DNA of 64,000 bases from Idiomarina sp. X4 (GCF_002808045.1 NZ_CP025000.1:372001-436000), one strand, 5' to 3'; counted from the first letter of the stretch, positions 34,293 to 43,599 are shown. The notes: generated from the letters alone by a model not told the origin. Numbers and translations: made by a program.

Positions 34293-35946
34293 AACGTTTC
34301 GCTTTTGAGTGTGTACGTCTTAATCCTGTGTTCAATAAAGTTACGCCAATAAACACAATAAGTGGCAGCAGCGTTTGCAGCAACGCATAAAGGCTGCCTA
34401 TACGCCAATCACCGCCACTGGCGACGCTTACCGCTTCAGTGGTCAGTGTCGGTGTTAGCCCTTGCCCAAGCCATTGGGTTGGTAAATACTGTGCAATGCT
34501 GACCGCAAAAGCGATGGCGAAAGCCGTTGTTAGCGGCGCTTTCAACATAGGCAACATGACTTTCCACCAGGCTTGTCGTGCAGAGTAGCCCAAACTTTGG
34601 GCTTTTATCAGCCACTTGTCGTCAAATTGAGTATAGGCACCATGTAAGACTAAGTACGCATAGGGCACAGTGTAAACAGTGTGTGACCATAATACCCACG
34701 AGCCGCTTTTGTCTTCGTCCAAATACTCCCCCAGTACCAACTGCCAGCCGAGAACTAACGGCACTTGAGGAACCAGTAAGGCAATCAAAAGCCAGCCGTT
34801 TAACGATTTTTTATGATGTTGCCGCTGAGCCTCAAGCAGTACCACAGCACATATCACTCCCAGTATGCTGCTAGCTAACGCTAACCAAAAACTGTTAAGT
34901 GAAGGCGCGGTTAAATAAGCCAATTCTGCCAGCCAACGGTTTACACTAATTGACTCAGGCATAACGGCCGGGTAAAACCAGCTTGAAGCTAAACTTTGTA
35001 GTATTAGTACAGCGATAATCGCAAATGACAAAAGACCCAGTAATAACCATGCACCCCTCGCCAATCTGTCGGAAGAAGAGGCATTAGTCAGCCTTCGTTT
35101 CGTCAGCAATCGTTTTCGCAACGGCTTAATAAGCATCCACTGACGGTACAGCCAGGCATGTTGACTGTTAATAAGGAGTAGCAAGGCGCCCGCCGCCATT
35201 AGAATCCAGGCGCCAGCGAGCGCCTTGCTTTGGCTCTCGTTTGAAAACTGAAAAGTCCATTTGTAAACGCGTTGCGCCAGTAGCGCCTCTGTATTACTCC
35301 CAACTAATAAAGGAATATCAACCACCGATAGAGAGTAAATAATCACGGCAGCCATTGGTAACGTTAAACGTTTTACGAGTTTCGGTGTTACCACTCGCCA
35401 CCAGGCCTGTTTTTCGCTGTACCCATAGCTTTGTGCCTGAGTCAGCCATGAATTGACCGACAATTGTTTTAGCTGTGCCGATATCATTAATAGTAAAAAT
35501 GGCAGCTCTTTCACTATTAAAACCACGATTACGGTAATAACGGACTTTTCCGATAACGGCCAGCCTTGAGGAGGGTACGGTAAAAGCCCTGTAATACTTT
35601 CCACCAATCGAACTAGCCAGCCCGAGGGACTAAAAAGCAGCATCAGCCCCGCCGCAAATGCGACGTGTGGCACTGACAGCAATGGTGATAGCAGCTGTTG
35701 TAATGCGGGACGCTTGAGTAGCGCTGGAGCCAGCCATAAGGCTAAATAGCAGGCGACCAAGGGCGCCAAAACAGCAGCCAGCAGCGTCGACAGCAAAGTA
35801 GCGTGCTCACGTAAAATGAAATGAGCGGCATTGCTGGTTATCCCTGACTCGGCGCTAAAAGAAGACAGCAACAATAGCAATAATCCACTGCCAACCGGTA
35901 ACACGATCAGAGCTAACATAACGATTATTGATAGCGCGCGGACCAT
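34276..35946 (-). CDS. ynjC: ABC transporter permease, two fused domains (YnjC-like)
   Basis: 556 aa with about 12 hydrophobic helices, i.e. two fused permease domains. Each half has an EAA-like cytoplasmic loop: AQSYGYSEKQAWWRVVTPKL (residues about 190-210) and AQSLGYSARQAWWKVMLPML (about 450-470). The fused architecture is that of the YnjC and ThiP/FbpB-type importers. It starts inside the ynjB 3' end (22 nt overlap) and itself overlaps ynjD. The substrate is unknown in E. coli as well. Confidence 0.9.
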   Translation of the reverse strand: MVRALSIIVMLALIVLPVGSGLLLLLLSSFSAESGITSNAAHFILREHATLLSTLLAAVLAPLVACYLALWLAPALLKRPALQQLLSPLLSVPHVAFAAGLMLLFSPSGWLVRLVESITGLLPYPPQGWPLSEKSVITVIVVLIVKELPFLLLMISAQLKQLSVNSWLTQAQSYGYSEKQAWWRVVTPKLVKRLTLPMAAVIIYSLSVVDIPLLVGSNTEALLAQRVYKWTFQFSNESQSKALAGAWILMAAGALLLLINSQHAWLYRQWMLIKPLRKRLLTKRRLTNASSSDRLARGAWLLLGLLSFAIIAVLILQSLASSWFYPAVMPESISVNRWLAELAYLTAPSLNSFWLALASSILGVICAVVLLEAQRQHHKKSLNGWLLIALLVPQVPLVLGWQLVLGEYLDEDKSGSWVLWSHTVYTVPYAYLVLHGAYTQFDDKWLIKAQSLGYSARQAWWKVMLPMLKAPLTTAFAIAFAVSIAQYLPTQWLGQGLTPTLTTEAVSVASGGDWRIGSLYALLQTLLPLIVFIGVTLLNTGLRRTHSKAKRYAEHS

Positions 35947-37016
35947 TCCTGCTCCAAATACGATTGCCAGCTAACATGAAAGTCATCGGTTGCTGGTAAC
36001 AGTTCTGTCTGCCGACTGCTTTCTTTGGTATGAAGTAGCTCGGGCTTTAAAACAGACGGATCACCCCAGCGATTCGTGTCTGCCTTGCGCAACTGGGCTT
36101 CAGAAGACAGCATGAACTCAATAATTTGCTTCGCTTTTTCCACGCTTTTTGCGGTTTTAGGAATCGCCAAATAATGTGTATTGGTAATAGCGTGGTCAGA
36201 TAATGTGTGTCTTTTAACCCCAGCCGGCAACCGCCCCTGATTCACTAAGGTTTGGTCGTCATTAGGATTGAAGCTTACCGCTATCATCAACTGTCCATTG
36301 GCTAAATAAGACACTTGTTCGCCAGCGGATGACGGAAAATTGTCACCCTGTTGCCATAATAGCGGATGCAGTTTGTCGAGGTAGTCCCAGAGCGGTTGAG
36401 TGACTTCTTGCGCGTTAATTGACTGAACCGGTTGCTGGAAAACCGAACGACGCTCCGGATACAACGACAACAGTAATGACTTTAAAAACGTCGTACCGTG
36501 AAACTCCGGCGGCTTTGGGTAACTTATTCGGCCTCTATACTCTTGAGCAGCGCGCATGAGTTCTTCAGCACTCACCGCTTCCGTTCCAAACACACCAGGA
36601 CGAGCGATGAGGTTAAACTGACCAACGCCCCAAGGGACTTCCAAACCGTTCACCGGTTCACCAAAATCGGTTTGCCAGTTGAGCTCTGGGTTAATGTGTT
36701 GCGTGGCGTTAATGTCATCAACAATGGGTAGCAGTGCATTCGCGTCTTTTAAAGCGTGAAAGTTTTCACCGTTTATCCAGATAATATCCGCGTTGGAATG
36801 TCCACTGATAAGTTGTTTCACTACCTCGGACACATCGGCCACTTTATTGTGTCGAAACTCAATGCCTTCAGCTTCTAATTCTTGTTGCGCCCAACGTAAG
36901 TAACTGTTTACTTGCGGTGAGCCACCCCACGCATAAAAGTTCACAACCTCGCCTCTTACCGGAGTTGTCCCCAACAAAGTCAGAAGAAAAAGAGTAGTGA
37001 AAGCGAGTATCCGCAT
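35925..37016 (-). CDS. ynjB: ABC transporter periplasmic substrate-binding protein, YnjB-like
   Basis: 363 aa with a Sec signal peptide (ILAFTTLFLLTLLGTTPVRG, cleaved before EVVNFYAWG). VNFYAWGGSPQVNSYLRW and ADIIWINGENFHALKDANAL are the YnjB-type segments. It is related to binding proteins for thiamine and ferric iron in the same fold class, but I cannot assign a ligand. The stop codon of the upstream oxidoreductase is 1 bp away. Confidence 0.9.
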   Translation of the reverse strand: MRILAFTTLFLLTLLGTTPVRGEVVNFYAWGGSPQVNSYLRWAQQELEAEGIEFRHNKVADVSEVVKQLISGHSNADIIWINGENFHALKDANALLPIVDDINATQHINPELNWQTDFGEPVNGLEVPWGVGQFNLIARPGVFGTEAVSAEELMRAAQEYRGRISYPKPPEFHGTTFLKSLLLSLYPERRSVFQQPVQSINAQEVTQPLWDYLDKLHPLLWQQGDNFPSSAGEQVSYLANGQLMIAVSFNPNDDQTLVNQGRLPAGVKRHTLSDHAITNTHYLAIPKTAKSVEKAKQIIEFMLSSEAQLRKADTNRWGDPSVLKPELLHTKESSRQTELLPATDDFHVSWQSYLEQEWSARYQ

Positions 37017-37017
37017 A

Positions 37018-39159
37018 TTATCTCCGGCGCCAGCGATGGAACTTCTCTACCCATGCTAGCAGCTTCTCAGGCGCATTGGCGCGTTTCCATTCACCCGCCA
37101 CATACTTATTAGCTTCCGCCAGTGTCGGGTAACTGTGAATGGTACCGAGTATTTTATTCAGCCCAATGCCATGTTTCATAGCCAGTACGTACTCCGCTAA
37201 AAGCTCACCTGCCTGAGGGCCAATAATGTTTACACCTAATATTTCATCTTTGCCCGGTTTGGTTAACACTTTCACGCGACCATAAGCATTGTCATCGGCA
37301 ATGGCGCGATCGAGCTCACCAATATCGTATTGGGTCACTTCATACTCTTTATTCGTTTTTTGAGCCTGCTGCTCGGTTAACCCAACGTTAGCAATTTGCG
37401 GCGACGTATAAGTTACCCAGGGAATGACGGAGTAGTCAGCGCGAAACGTTTTGAACGGATCAAATAACGCGTTTACAGAAGCATACCAAGCTTGATGCGA
37501 CGCAACATGAGTAAACTGGTACGGCCCGGCGACATCGCCACAAGCGTAGATATTCGGGAAGTTCGTTTGCAATAGCTGATTGGTACTGACCGTTTTATTG
37601 GTTCGCACACCCAGTTCTTCAAGCCCAAAGCCGGAAATGTTGGGTTGGCGGCCTAATGCTATTAGCACCTTATCGAACGGCAACACCACTTCTTCATCAT
37701 TGTGTTGGGCAATGAGAACTGAGTCGTCACCTTGTGTCTCAAAACGTACGGCCTTATGGTTTAACTTGATATCAATGCCTTCATGAACCATACGCTTCGT
37801 TAATAACTCAGCCGTGTCCTGGTCTTCCTGACCCATTAAGCGCTCAGCCATTTCCACCTGCGTTACCTGACTACCTAACCGCTGAAACGCTTGTGAAAGC
37901 TCACAACCAATAGGGCCACCGCCTAATACCAGCAATCGCTTGGGCAGTTCTTCTAAGTCCCACAAGGTATCAGAGGTTAAATAACTGACTTTATCCAAGC
38001 CTTCAAAGTCAGGTACTAACGGCTTTGCCCCAGTGGCAATGATAATGCTGCGGCTGGTTACGCGCTTGGTTTCACCGTCAGCCTCTATTTCAACTTCCCA
38101 TGGCGAAAGAATTTTTGCACTGCCTTGCTCGACATTCACCCCTAGCTTGGTATAGCGCTCGACTGAATCATGAGGCTCTATGTCTTTAATGACTGACTGA
38201 ACCTGATGCATCACCTGCTTAAAGTCGACGCTCACCTCACCCACACTGACACCGCTTTTGCCTGCATTTCGGGCGTTATGGGCCAGCTCTGCAACGTGCA
38301 AGAACGCTTTAGATGGCACACACCCTGTATTTAAGCAATCGCCGCCCATTTTATGCTTTTCAATTAGGGTTACTTTGGCTTTTACCGCGGCCGCTATGTA
38401 AGCACTGACTAACCCAGCCGAGCCCGCACCAATAACCACAAGGTTATTGTCGAATGACTTCGGCTTTTTGTAGCCTTTAAATGCTTTACGACGCTTCAGC
38501 AAACTAAGAATAAGCTTAGCAATAATAGGCATTATGCCGAGAAGTACAAAGGCACCAATTAAATCAGCCGACACCACGTCGCCCAAACTATTAATTTGCG
38601 CTAGCTGTGTGCCGGCATTAATGTATACAGCCGCCCCCAAAAGCATGCCGACCTGACTGACCCAATAATAGGTCCAGGCTTTTATTGGGGTAAGCCCCAT
38701 AACCAGGTTAATGACAAAAAACGGGAAAATAGGCACTAACCGCAGGCTCAAGAGATAAAATGCCCCGTCTCTTTCAATACCCCGATTTATGGCGTCAAGA
38801 CGCTCCCCAAACTTGTCCTGCACCCAGTCCCGGAGGATAAAGCGAGCGCTCAAGAACGACAAAAACGCACCAAGCGAAGCCGCAAAGCTTGCCAGCAGCA
38901 AGCCCCAGCCAAAACCGAAAATAGCCCCGGCGCCGAGTGTTAATACGGTCGCTCCCGGCAGAGAAAGCGCCGTAGAAATAACGTAAATGGCAAAGTAAAT
39001 AGCAAAAGTTTGCAGCGGATAGTCCATGAAAAGCTGGTTAAGCTGCTGCTGCTTTTCTTTTAACACATCCAATGACAGGTATTGAGTCAGGTCGAACGCA
39101 AACGCACTTACAAACAAAGCAGCGATAACCAACAGCAACAACAGCTTTTTCAATGACAT
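37018..39159 (-). CDS. TVP38/DedA-type membrane domain fused to a MerA-like flavin disulfide oxidoreductase
   Basis: 713 aa fusion. Residues about 1-225 are a TVP38/TMEM64 (VTT) membrane domain (LPGATVLTLGAGAIFGFGWGLLLAS, RLVPIFPFFVINLVMGLT). Residues about 238-710 are a class I pyridine-nucleotide disulfide oxidoreductase: FAD motif GAGSAGL (G244, G246, G249), redox pair Cys275-x4-Cys280 in GGDCLNTGCVPSK, NAD motif LGGGPIGCELSQAF and dimerisation-domain VGLTEQQA...HSYPTLAEA. The membrane half probably anchors electron transfer near the inner membrane. The substrate is unknown. It lies 9 bp after the TonB receptor gene and 1 bp before ynjB. Confidence 0.9.
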   Translation of the reverse strand: MSLKKLLLLLVIAALFVSAFAFDLTQYLSLDVLKEKQQQLNQLFMDYPLQTFAIYFAIYVISTALSLPGATVLTLGAGAIFGFGWGLLLASFAASLGAFLSFLSARFILRDWVQDKFGERLDAINRGIERDGAFYLLSLRLVPIFPFFVINLVMGLTPIKAWTYYWVSQVGMLLGAAVYINAGTQLAQINSLGDVVSADLIGAFVLLGIMPIIAKLILSLLKRRKAFKGYKKPKSFDNNLVVIGAGSAGLVSAYIAAAVKAKVTLIEKHKMGGDCLNTGCVPSKAFLHVAELAHNARNAGKSGVSVGEVSVDFKQVMHQVQSVIKDIEPHDSVERYTKLGVNVEQGSAKILSPWEVEIEADGETKRVTSRSIIIATGAKPLVPDFEGLDKVSYLTSDTLWDLEELPKRLLVLGGGPIGCELSQAFQRLGSQVTQVEMAERLMGQEDQDTAELLTKRMVHEGIDIKLNHKAVRFETQGDDSVLIAQHNDEEVVLPFDKVLIALGRQPNISGFGLEELGVRTNKTVSTNQLLQTNFPNIYACGDVAGPYQFTHVASHQAWYASVNALFDPFKTFRADYSVIPWVTYTSPQIANVGLTEQQAQKTNKEYEVTQYDIGELDRAIADDNAYGRVKVLTKPGKDEILGVNIIGPQAGELLAEYVLAMKHGIGLNKILGTIHSYPTLAEANKYVAGEWKRANAPEKLLAWVEKFHRWRRR

Positions 39160-39168
39160 TTGTCTTCC

Positions 39169-41484
39169 TTAAAACTCGTAATTAATACTCAGACGGGCAT
39201 GTACCGGCTGTGATGGAAAGGCCAAGGTTGCACCAAAATAGCCACCTTCGAATACCGGTGACCAATTATCCTGATCGGTGGCATTGAACACATCCAGACG
39301 CACGTTCAGTTGTTCGCTAAAACGATAACGTGAATTCAGGTTAAGCGTATGTTGATCACGTATAAATACGGTCTGAAGATAATCCAATGGATAATGTTTG
39401 GTATAGCTTACGTCGCCGCCAACCGACCACTTTTCCGTGATATTCCAACCCGCAACAACGGACGCTTGTACTTCCGGTATTCCCTGCAGTTGCTGATTCG
39501 ACGCCGGAAATAATGTGAAGTTTGGCGAGCCTAAGCCTGTGCCTTCAATAATATCGGGACGTGAGTTATCAAACGCATCCGCCACCTGGCGGGTTCCTTG
39601 CGACGCTGCGGAATCATCCCAACGAGCATCGATATAACTTGCCGCTAAAGTTACCCAATAGCCAATCTCACTCGCGTAATGCCACTGAGTTTCCAGCCCC
39701 TCAGTACGAATACCACTGTTCGACCCATCGCGGTTTCGCAAGCTGCGTTTTTGGTCGAATAATACCGCATCTGCATACCAGCGGGCGCCTGATGGTGCGT
39801 ACTTTATTCCTAACTCGTATAATGTATTTTCAGTCGCAAAGTTTTGTTCATCAATGACTCCCGAACCATTTAACACTGTGCCACCCGCCATGGAATTCGA
39901 TGTTGAATCACTCTCATAAGCCGTAGCATATAGCGTCAGGTTCGGTGTCCAATCGTATTGCGTCGACAAACTTATCGCGCTTAGCCAGTCACTGTAGGTA
40001 TCACTCTTAACTTCTGTCCCTTGCGGCGCAATAGGATCCTTAGCCTTCACATCATAATAGTCAGCTCTTACACCGCCGGTGACGCGCCATTTGTCAGTGA
40101 GCTCGAGTTCATGTTGTGCGAAAATGCCCCACTGATAGCTGGTCGAGTCGGTGGTATCAGATAGGTTGAAATCCCCCGCCCCGTCACCGTCTAAATCATA
40201 CTGTGCACCAGGCGATACAAACAAACCGGGACGCAACTCTATCAGTCGCGCTTGCTGACTTGGGGTTAATGGAATTCGGCGATTATCCAGTGGGCCGGTT
40301 AAATCAATCGGGTTATCGGCTTCGGTGGTGAACTGGCTGTATCCCAACACGTCATTTATACGCAGATTAACACCAACCACTGTCTTCTTATTAATATGAA
40401 GCTCAGTGCGATTTTCAAAGGTGTGCGCATCATCAATAATTTCCACAAAGCTGTTTTGGTTAACACCTTCACGGGTTAAGTACTGATAGTATGTGCGGTT
40501 CACCAGTACCATATCATCACTCAACCAATGCTGAAATTTAGCATGCAGTAACGCCGTCTCCGCAGTGTTTGTATCTAGCGGATCGGTTAAGGTCGTACTG
40601 CGATCAATACGCACTTCACCGGTTGGACTAATAACCGCACCAGCCCCAGCAACGCGTGAACCATTCGGCTGTACGCCCTGTCCGGTAATGTATAAGTTAT
40701 TATCTATCAGATTTTGAGTCGGACGGTTGATACCGGCGTTATCCGTCCACTCTACCTCATAATACTCAAGCGAGACATCCAGCTGTGTATCATCGTTCGG
40801 GGCAAACTTGTACGCTAACAGGACATCATCACTACGGTGATGGTGATAATCGTAAAAGCTGTCTTCGTCGACGTACTCCGCACTTATTCTCAGCCCCTGT
40901 TCGTCTTCTTTTAGAATCCAGTTGTGATCAACTTGAAAACGATACTGACTCCACTGACCTAGCTGCGCTTTTACCCGAGTATCTATGTCGTTCAGGCGAG
41001 CGGTTTTCGGCTGCAAGTTGACGAAGCCCCCCACACGCTGTGACGTACCCAACATAACCGGCGGCGCACCTTTAACAACCGCCATGCCCTCTATGGCATT
41101 AAACGACATAGGAATACCCAAACCGTTATTGCCCGCCTGACGACGCATACCGGCCTCATACAGCTCGCCCAGCTGACCGCGCAAAGTTGGTAGCGACGGG
41201 TTTCCAAAACCGGCCGCTGCAAAACTATTTGGGGCGAATCGCGCAATGTCGTGTAAGTCATTAATAGCCGCTTCCTCTATTAACGACTCATTAATAATCG
41301 TCGCGGCACGGGGAATATCCTGCAGACTTTCAGACAAGCCAAACAGCCCATCGGTGCCCTCCTCAGATGGCAGCACTACCGATGAGGTATCGCGCCCTAT
41401 CACCTCTATAATTTCTATCGGCTTTTCTTGTGCTACAGCATGGAAAGCAACTAGGGGTAATGCGGCGAGGAACCACGTTTTCAT
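39169..41484 (-). CDS. TonB-dependent siderophore-type receptor
   Basis: 771 aa outer-membrane beta-barrel. Signal peptide MKTWFLAALPLVAFHAVAQ. A TonB-box-like IEIIEVIG comes next, then the plug domain (about residues 40-170: QDIPRAATIINESLIEEAAINDLHDIARFAPN, MAVVKGAPPVMLGTSQRVGGFVNLQPK), and a barrel ending in the aromatic SINYEF. Plug wording fits siderophore receptors, but iron is not proven, and I found no convincing Fur box in 41485-41636. It is the first gene of a seven-gene minus-strand operon reaching the desaturase gene. Confidence 0.88.
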   Translation of the reverse strand: MKTWFLAALPLVAFHAVAQEKPIEIIEVIGRDTSSVVLPSEEGTDGLFGLSESLQDIPRAATIINESLIEEAAINDLHDIARFAPNSFAAAGFGNPSLPTLRGQLGELYEAGMRRQAGNNGLGIPMSFNAIEGMAVVKGAPPVMLGTSQRVGGFVNLQPKTARLNDIDTRVKAQLGQWSQYRFQVDHNWILKEDEQGLRISAEYVDEDSFYDYHHHRSDDVLLAYKFAPNDDTQLDVSLEYYEVEWTDNAGINRPTQNLIDNNLYITGQGVQPNGSRVAGAGAVISPTGEVRIDRSTTLTDPLDTNTAETALLHAKFQHWLSDDMVLVNRTYYQYLTREGVNQNSFVEIIDDAHTFENRTELHINKKTVVGVNLRINDVLGYSQFTTEADNPIDLTGPLDNRRIPLTPSQQARLIELRPGLFVSPGAQYDLDGDGAGDFNLSDTTDSTSYQWGIFAQHELELTDKWRVTGGVRADYYDVKAKDPIAPQGTEVKSDTYSDWLSAISLSTQYDWTPNLTLYATAYESDSTSNSMAGGTVLNGSGVIDEQNFATENTLYELGIKYAPSGARWYADAVLFDQKRSLRNRDGSNSGIRTEGLETQWHYASEIGYWVTLAASYIDARWDDSAASQGTRQVADAFDNSRPDIIEGTGLGSPNFTLFPASNQQLQGIPEVQASVVAGWNITEKWSVGGDVSYTKHYPLDYLQTVFIRDQHTLNLNSRYRFSEQLNVRLDVFNATDQDNWSPVFEGGYFGATLAFPSQPVHARLSINYEF

Positions 41485-41636
41485 CGGCTTTGTCCTTGTT
41501 TTTAATTATTAGCCAGATATTGCTTATTCACTACTACGAAGTTTACTACTTTTTCGTTTAACCAATATTAGTATTTATTGACCCAAACTGCAGTTAGTGA
41601 CGTAATAGCAGGCAACATTATTAAGAGGGTCTCGTT

Positions 41637-42359
41637 ATGAAAGCGTTACATGGTTTGTTTATTTTTCTCGGCTTTTTGTCGGTGATACTGTTGGCAGTAT
41701 CTGGGCCCTTGTATAAAAGTGGCACTGCCGACTTAGGCACCGCATTCTTAATTCTGCGTTGGGCACTTTATATCGGTGCCGCTGCATTCATTCTGAATAT
41801 TATTTGGTATTTCATTCGCCGCCCCCAAGGTCTGGTGGCGGGATTGAGCGGGTTAGCCATTATTGCCGGCGCTGTTTCCGTTTACATGCCGTTTAGCCAA
41901 TACTTGAAGGCTCAAAACGTGCCAGCGATTCACGACATTACTACTGACACACAGAACCCGCCGGAGTTTGTTGCTATTGCTCCATTACGTGAGGATGCGC
42001 CTAACCCGGTAGAGTACGCTGGCGAAGAGACGGCAAAACAGCAACTGAAAGCTTATCCTGAACTAACGACTTATGAAGCCTTGGTGTCACCTGCAGAGTT
42101 GTTCGAAGCCGCCGTACAAGCTTCTAAAAACATGGGTTGGGAGATAGTTGAAAGCTCAGAGGCTGCCGGTCGAATAGAAGCTACCGCTACAACCACTTGG
42201 TTTGGCTTTAAAGACGATGTAGTGATACGCATACGCTCCACTGCAGACGGCAGTGAACTGGATATTCGCAGTAAGTCTCGCGTTGGTCGTAGTGACGTCG
42301 GTAAAAACGCCGAACGTATCCGGGAGTTTATGGGTGAGTTAGAAGCTCAATTGAAATAG
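41637..42359 (+). CDS. DUF1499 family membrane protein
   Basis: 240 aa. Three hydrophobic helices are visible in residues about 5-90 (HGLFIFLGFLSVILLAV, LILRWALYIGAAAFILNIIWYF, GLSGLAIIAGAVSVYMPF). A soluble DUF1499 domain fills 100-240 (ELTTYEALVSPAELFEAAVQ...GRIEATATTTWFGFKDDVVIRI). The function of DUF1499 is unknown. GAGGG lies 9 nt before the ATG. It is convergent with the FlgO-domain pair, sharing a bidirectional hairpin at 42359-42379, and divergent from the TonB receptor operon. Confidence 0.85.
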   Translation: MKALHGLFIFLGFLSVILLAVSGPLYKSGTADLGTAFLILRWALYIGAAAFILNIIWYFIRRPQGLVAGLSGLAIIAGAVSVYMPFSQYLKAQNVPAIHDITTDTQNPPEFVAIAPLREDAPNPVEYAGEETAKQQLKAYPELTTYEALVSPAELFEAAVQASKNMGWEIVESSEAAGRIEATATTTWFGFKDDVVIRIRSTADGSELDIRSKSRVGRSDVGKNAERIREFMGELEAQLK

Positions 42360-42379
42360 CGCCTTAAGCGTTAAGGCGC
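42359..42379. terminator. Bidirectional terminator between DUF1499 gene and FlgO-domain gene B
   Basis: Perfect 9 bp stem GCGCCTTAA / TTAAGGCGC with a 3 nt loop and TTTCT after it. The right arm lies in the last codons of the convergent FlgO-domain gene. Confidence 0.7.
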
Positions 42380-42955
42380 CTTTCTAATCACCGGCTTGCC
42401 ATGGTCTTCACTTAATTGCTGAACCACGTGAGCCGGTATAAATACCTGAGCCACGCTAGCGACATCTTTGGTGTTGATATCGACCAGACGAGCGTTTGCC
42501 ATGATACCATCACGATAATGCGAAAGAGTTCCTACCATAACGTGGGTTATTGGCATTATTTCATCAAGCTCCATGTAGTCGCGCGTTAACGCAAAATCAC
42601 CGTTTGGTGTGACACGAATAAAGTCCGTTGTTTTAAAGTCTAATACACTCAGCTCTCGGCGGTGTAACTCCTGCACTAACTGCTCAGACAGCACCTGGCT
42701 GAGAGCAGAGCTCTCATTGTACTGACCCGTTACACCGACAAGATTGGTAATACCCACTTTAACACCACTCAGGCGAACACTCGCATTATCAACCAACTGT
42801 TCTGCCAGCTGAGCGCTGTATTTTGCACTGTAAGGCTGTGAATAGACTTCCAGCGGTTGCTCTTTTGCTACCTGCTGCTTTGCAGGTAATACGGTACAGG
42901 CTGACATTAGACTTAACACAGCAGCCGATACAACTATTCTAGTTAGTGCATTCAT
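42371..42955 (-). CDS. FlgO-domain outer-membrane lipoprotein (gene B)
   Basis: 194 aa lipoprotein: signal peptide with lipobox LMSAC (Cys20). A FlgO domain follows: YSAQLAEQLVDNASVRLSGVKVGITNLVG, then LSEQLVQELHRRELSVLDFKTTDFIRVTPNGDFALTRDYMEL and VMVGTLSHYRDGIMANARLVDINTKDVASVAQVFIP. Vibrio FlgO is an outer-membrane flagellar lipoprotein needed for full motility. It is paired with the related gene A upstream (23 bp), which carries a sigma28-like promoter. Confidence 0.85.
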   Translation of the reverse strand: MNALTRIVVSAAVLSLMSACTVLPAKQQVAKEQPLEVYSQPYSAKYSAQLAEQLVDNASVRLSGVKVGITNLVGVTGQYNESSALSQVLSEQLVQELHRRELSVLDFKTTDFIRVTPNGDFALTRDYMELDEIMPITHVMVGTLSHYRDGIMANARLVDINTKDVASVAQVFIPAHVVQQLSEDHGKPVIRKAP

Positions 42956-42978
42956 AATAACTCCCCTACCCCTGCGTT

Positions 42979-43539
42979 TTAATGGCGCTGTAGTCGACCA
43001 TCAACCATTTCTGTTTGCTTATTCGGCCAATACAAGTGTTTCGGCACGTATCGATTGGCCGCGGCCAGTACTTCCTGACTACGACGATCAATAATACGCA
43101 AATTCACAACCGCACCATCATCCTTCCGTGACAGAGTGCCAACTAATACCCAGTCAAGCTTTGGCTGAGCCTCCAGCTCGTCGACATTGCGCGTCATGTT
43201 AGTTGAACCCTCAGCTGTCAGTGTCACATAGTCCTGTGCTCTAAACTCGACCACGTCTAGGTTACGTTCTTTGAGATGTGCATAGAGGCTTTCACTGAGT
43301 TGATGACTAAGCTTATGCATGGAGTCGCCTTGTGATGGAAGCTCTAATGTTTCAGCCAGTACCCAACGCGTCACCCCTATATTTGAATAACCGTAATGCT
43401 GATTAGCCTGTTGTAACTGATTGGCGAGCTGAGCAGCCAAGTCATCGCTAATTTTCTCGTGAGGATTACTAACGTGTGCTATTACTGAGCTACTGAAAAG
43501 CACGGTCATTACTGCCAAAAGAATAGAGCGAAGAAACAT
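42979..43539 (-). CDS. FlgO-domain protein without lipobox (gene A)
   Basis: 186 aa with a Sec signal peptide (SILLAVMTVLFSSSVIA) but no lipobox Cys, so it should be soluble in the periplasm rather than lipidated. The FlgO domain is the same as in gene B: ISDDLAAQLANQLQQAN, LSHQLSESLYAHLKERNLDVVEFRAQDYVTLTAEGSTNMTRNVDEL, and WVLVGTLSRKDDGAVVNLRIIDRRSQEVLAAANRYVP. A and B look like diverged tandem duplicates. A sigma28 site lies 34 nt upstream, linking them to the flagellar regulon although they are about 10 kb from flgT. Confidence 0.82.
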   Translation of the reverse strand: MFLRSILLAVMTVLFSSSVIAHVSNPHEKISDDLAAQLANQLQQANQHYGYSNIGVTRWVLAETLELPSQGDSMHKLSHQLSESLYAHLKERNLDVVEFRAQDYVTLTAEGSTNMTRNVDELEAQPKLDWVLVGTLSRKDDGAVVNLRIIDRRSQEVLAAANRYVPKHLYWPNKQTEMVDGRLQRH

Positions 43540-43572
43540 AAACGCACCTGGATTTAAAACGTCGATGCTTTT

Positions 43573-43599
43573 GTATCGGCAGGTATGAGCGGAGGTTTA
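43573..43599 (-). promoter_or_regulatory. Sigma28 (FliA) promoter of the FlgO-domain pair
   Basis: Minus strand TAAACCTC, 11 nt, GCCGATAC, 34 nt before gene A. The -10 is identical to that of fliC and the spacing is exact. Confidence 0.78.

Noticed and set aside
41485..41636. Fur box upstream of the siderophore-type receptor operon
   Set aside because: The AT-rich gap has weak GATAAT-like pieces but no 19 bp match good enough to claim.
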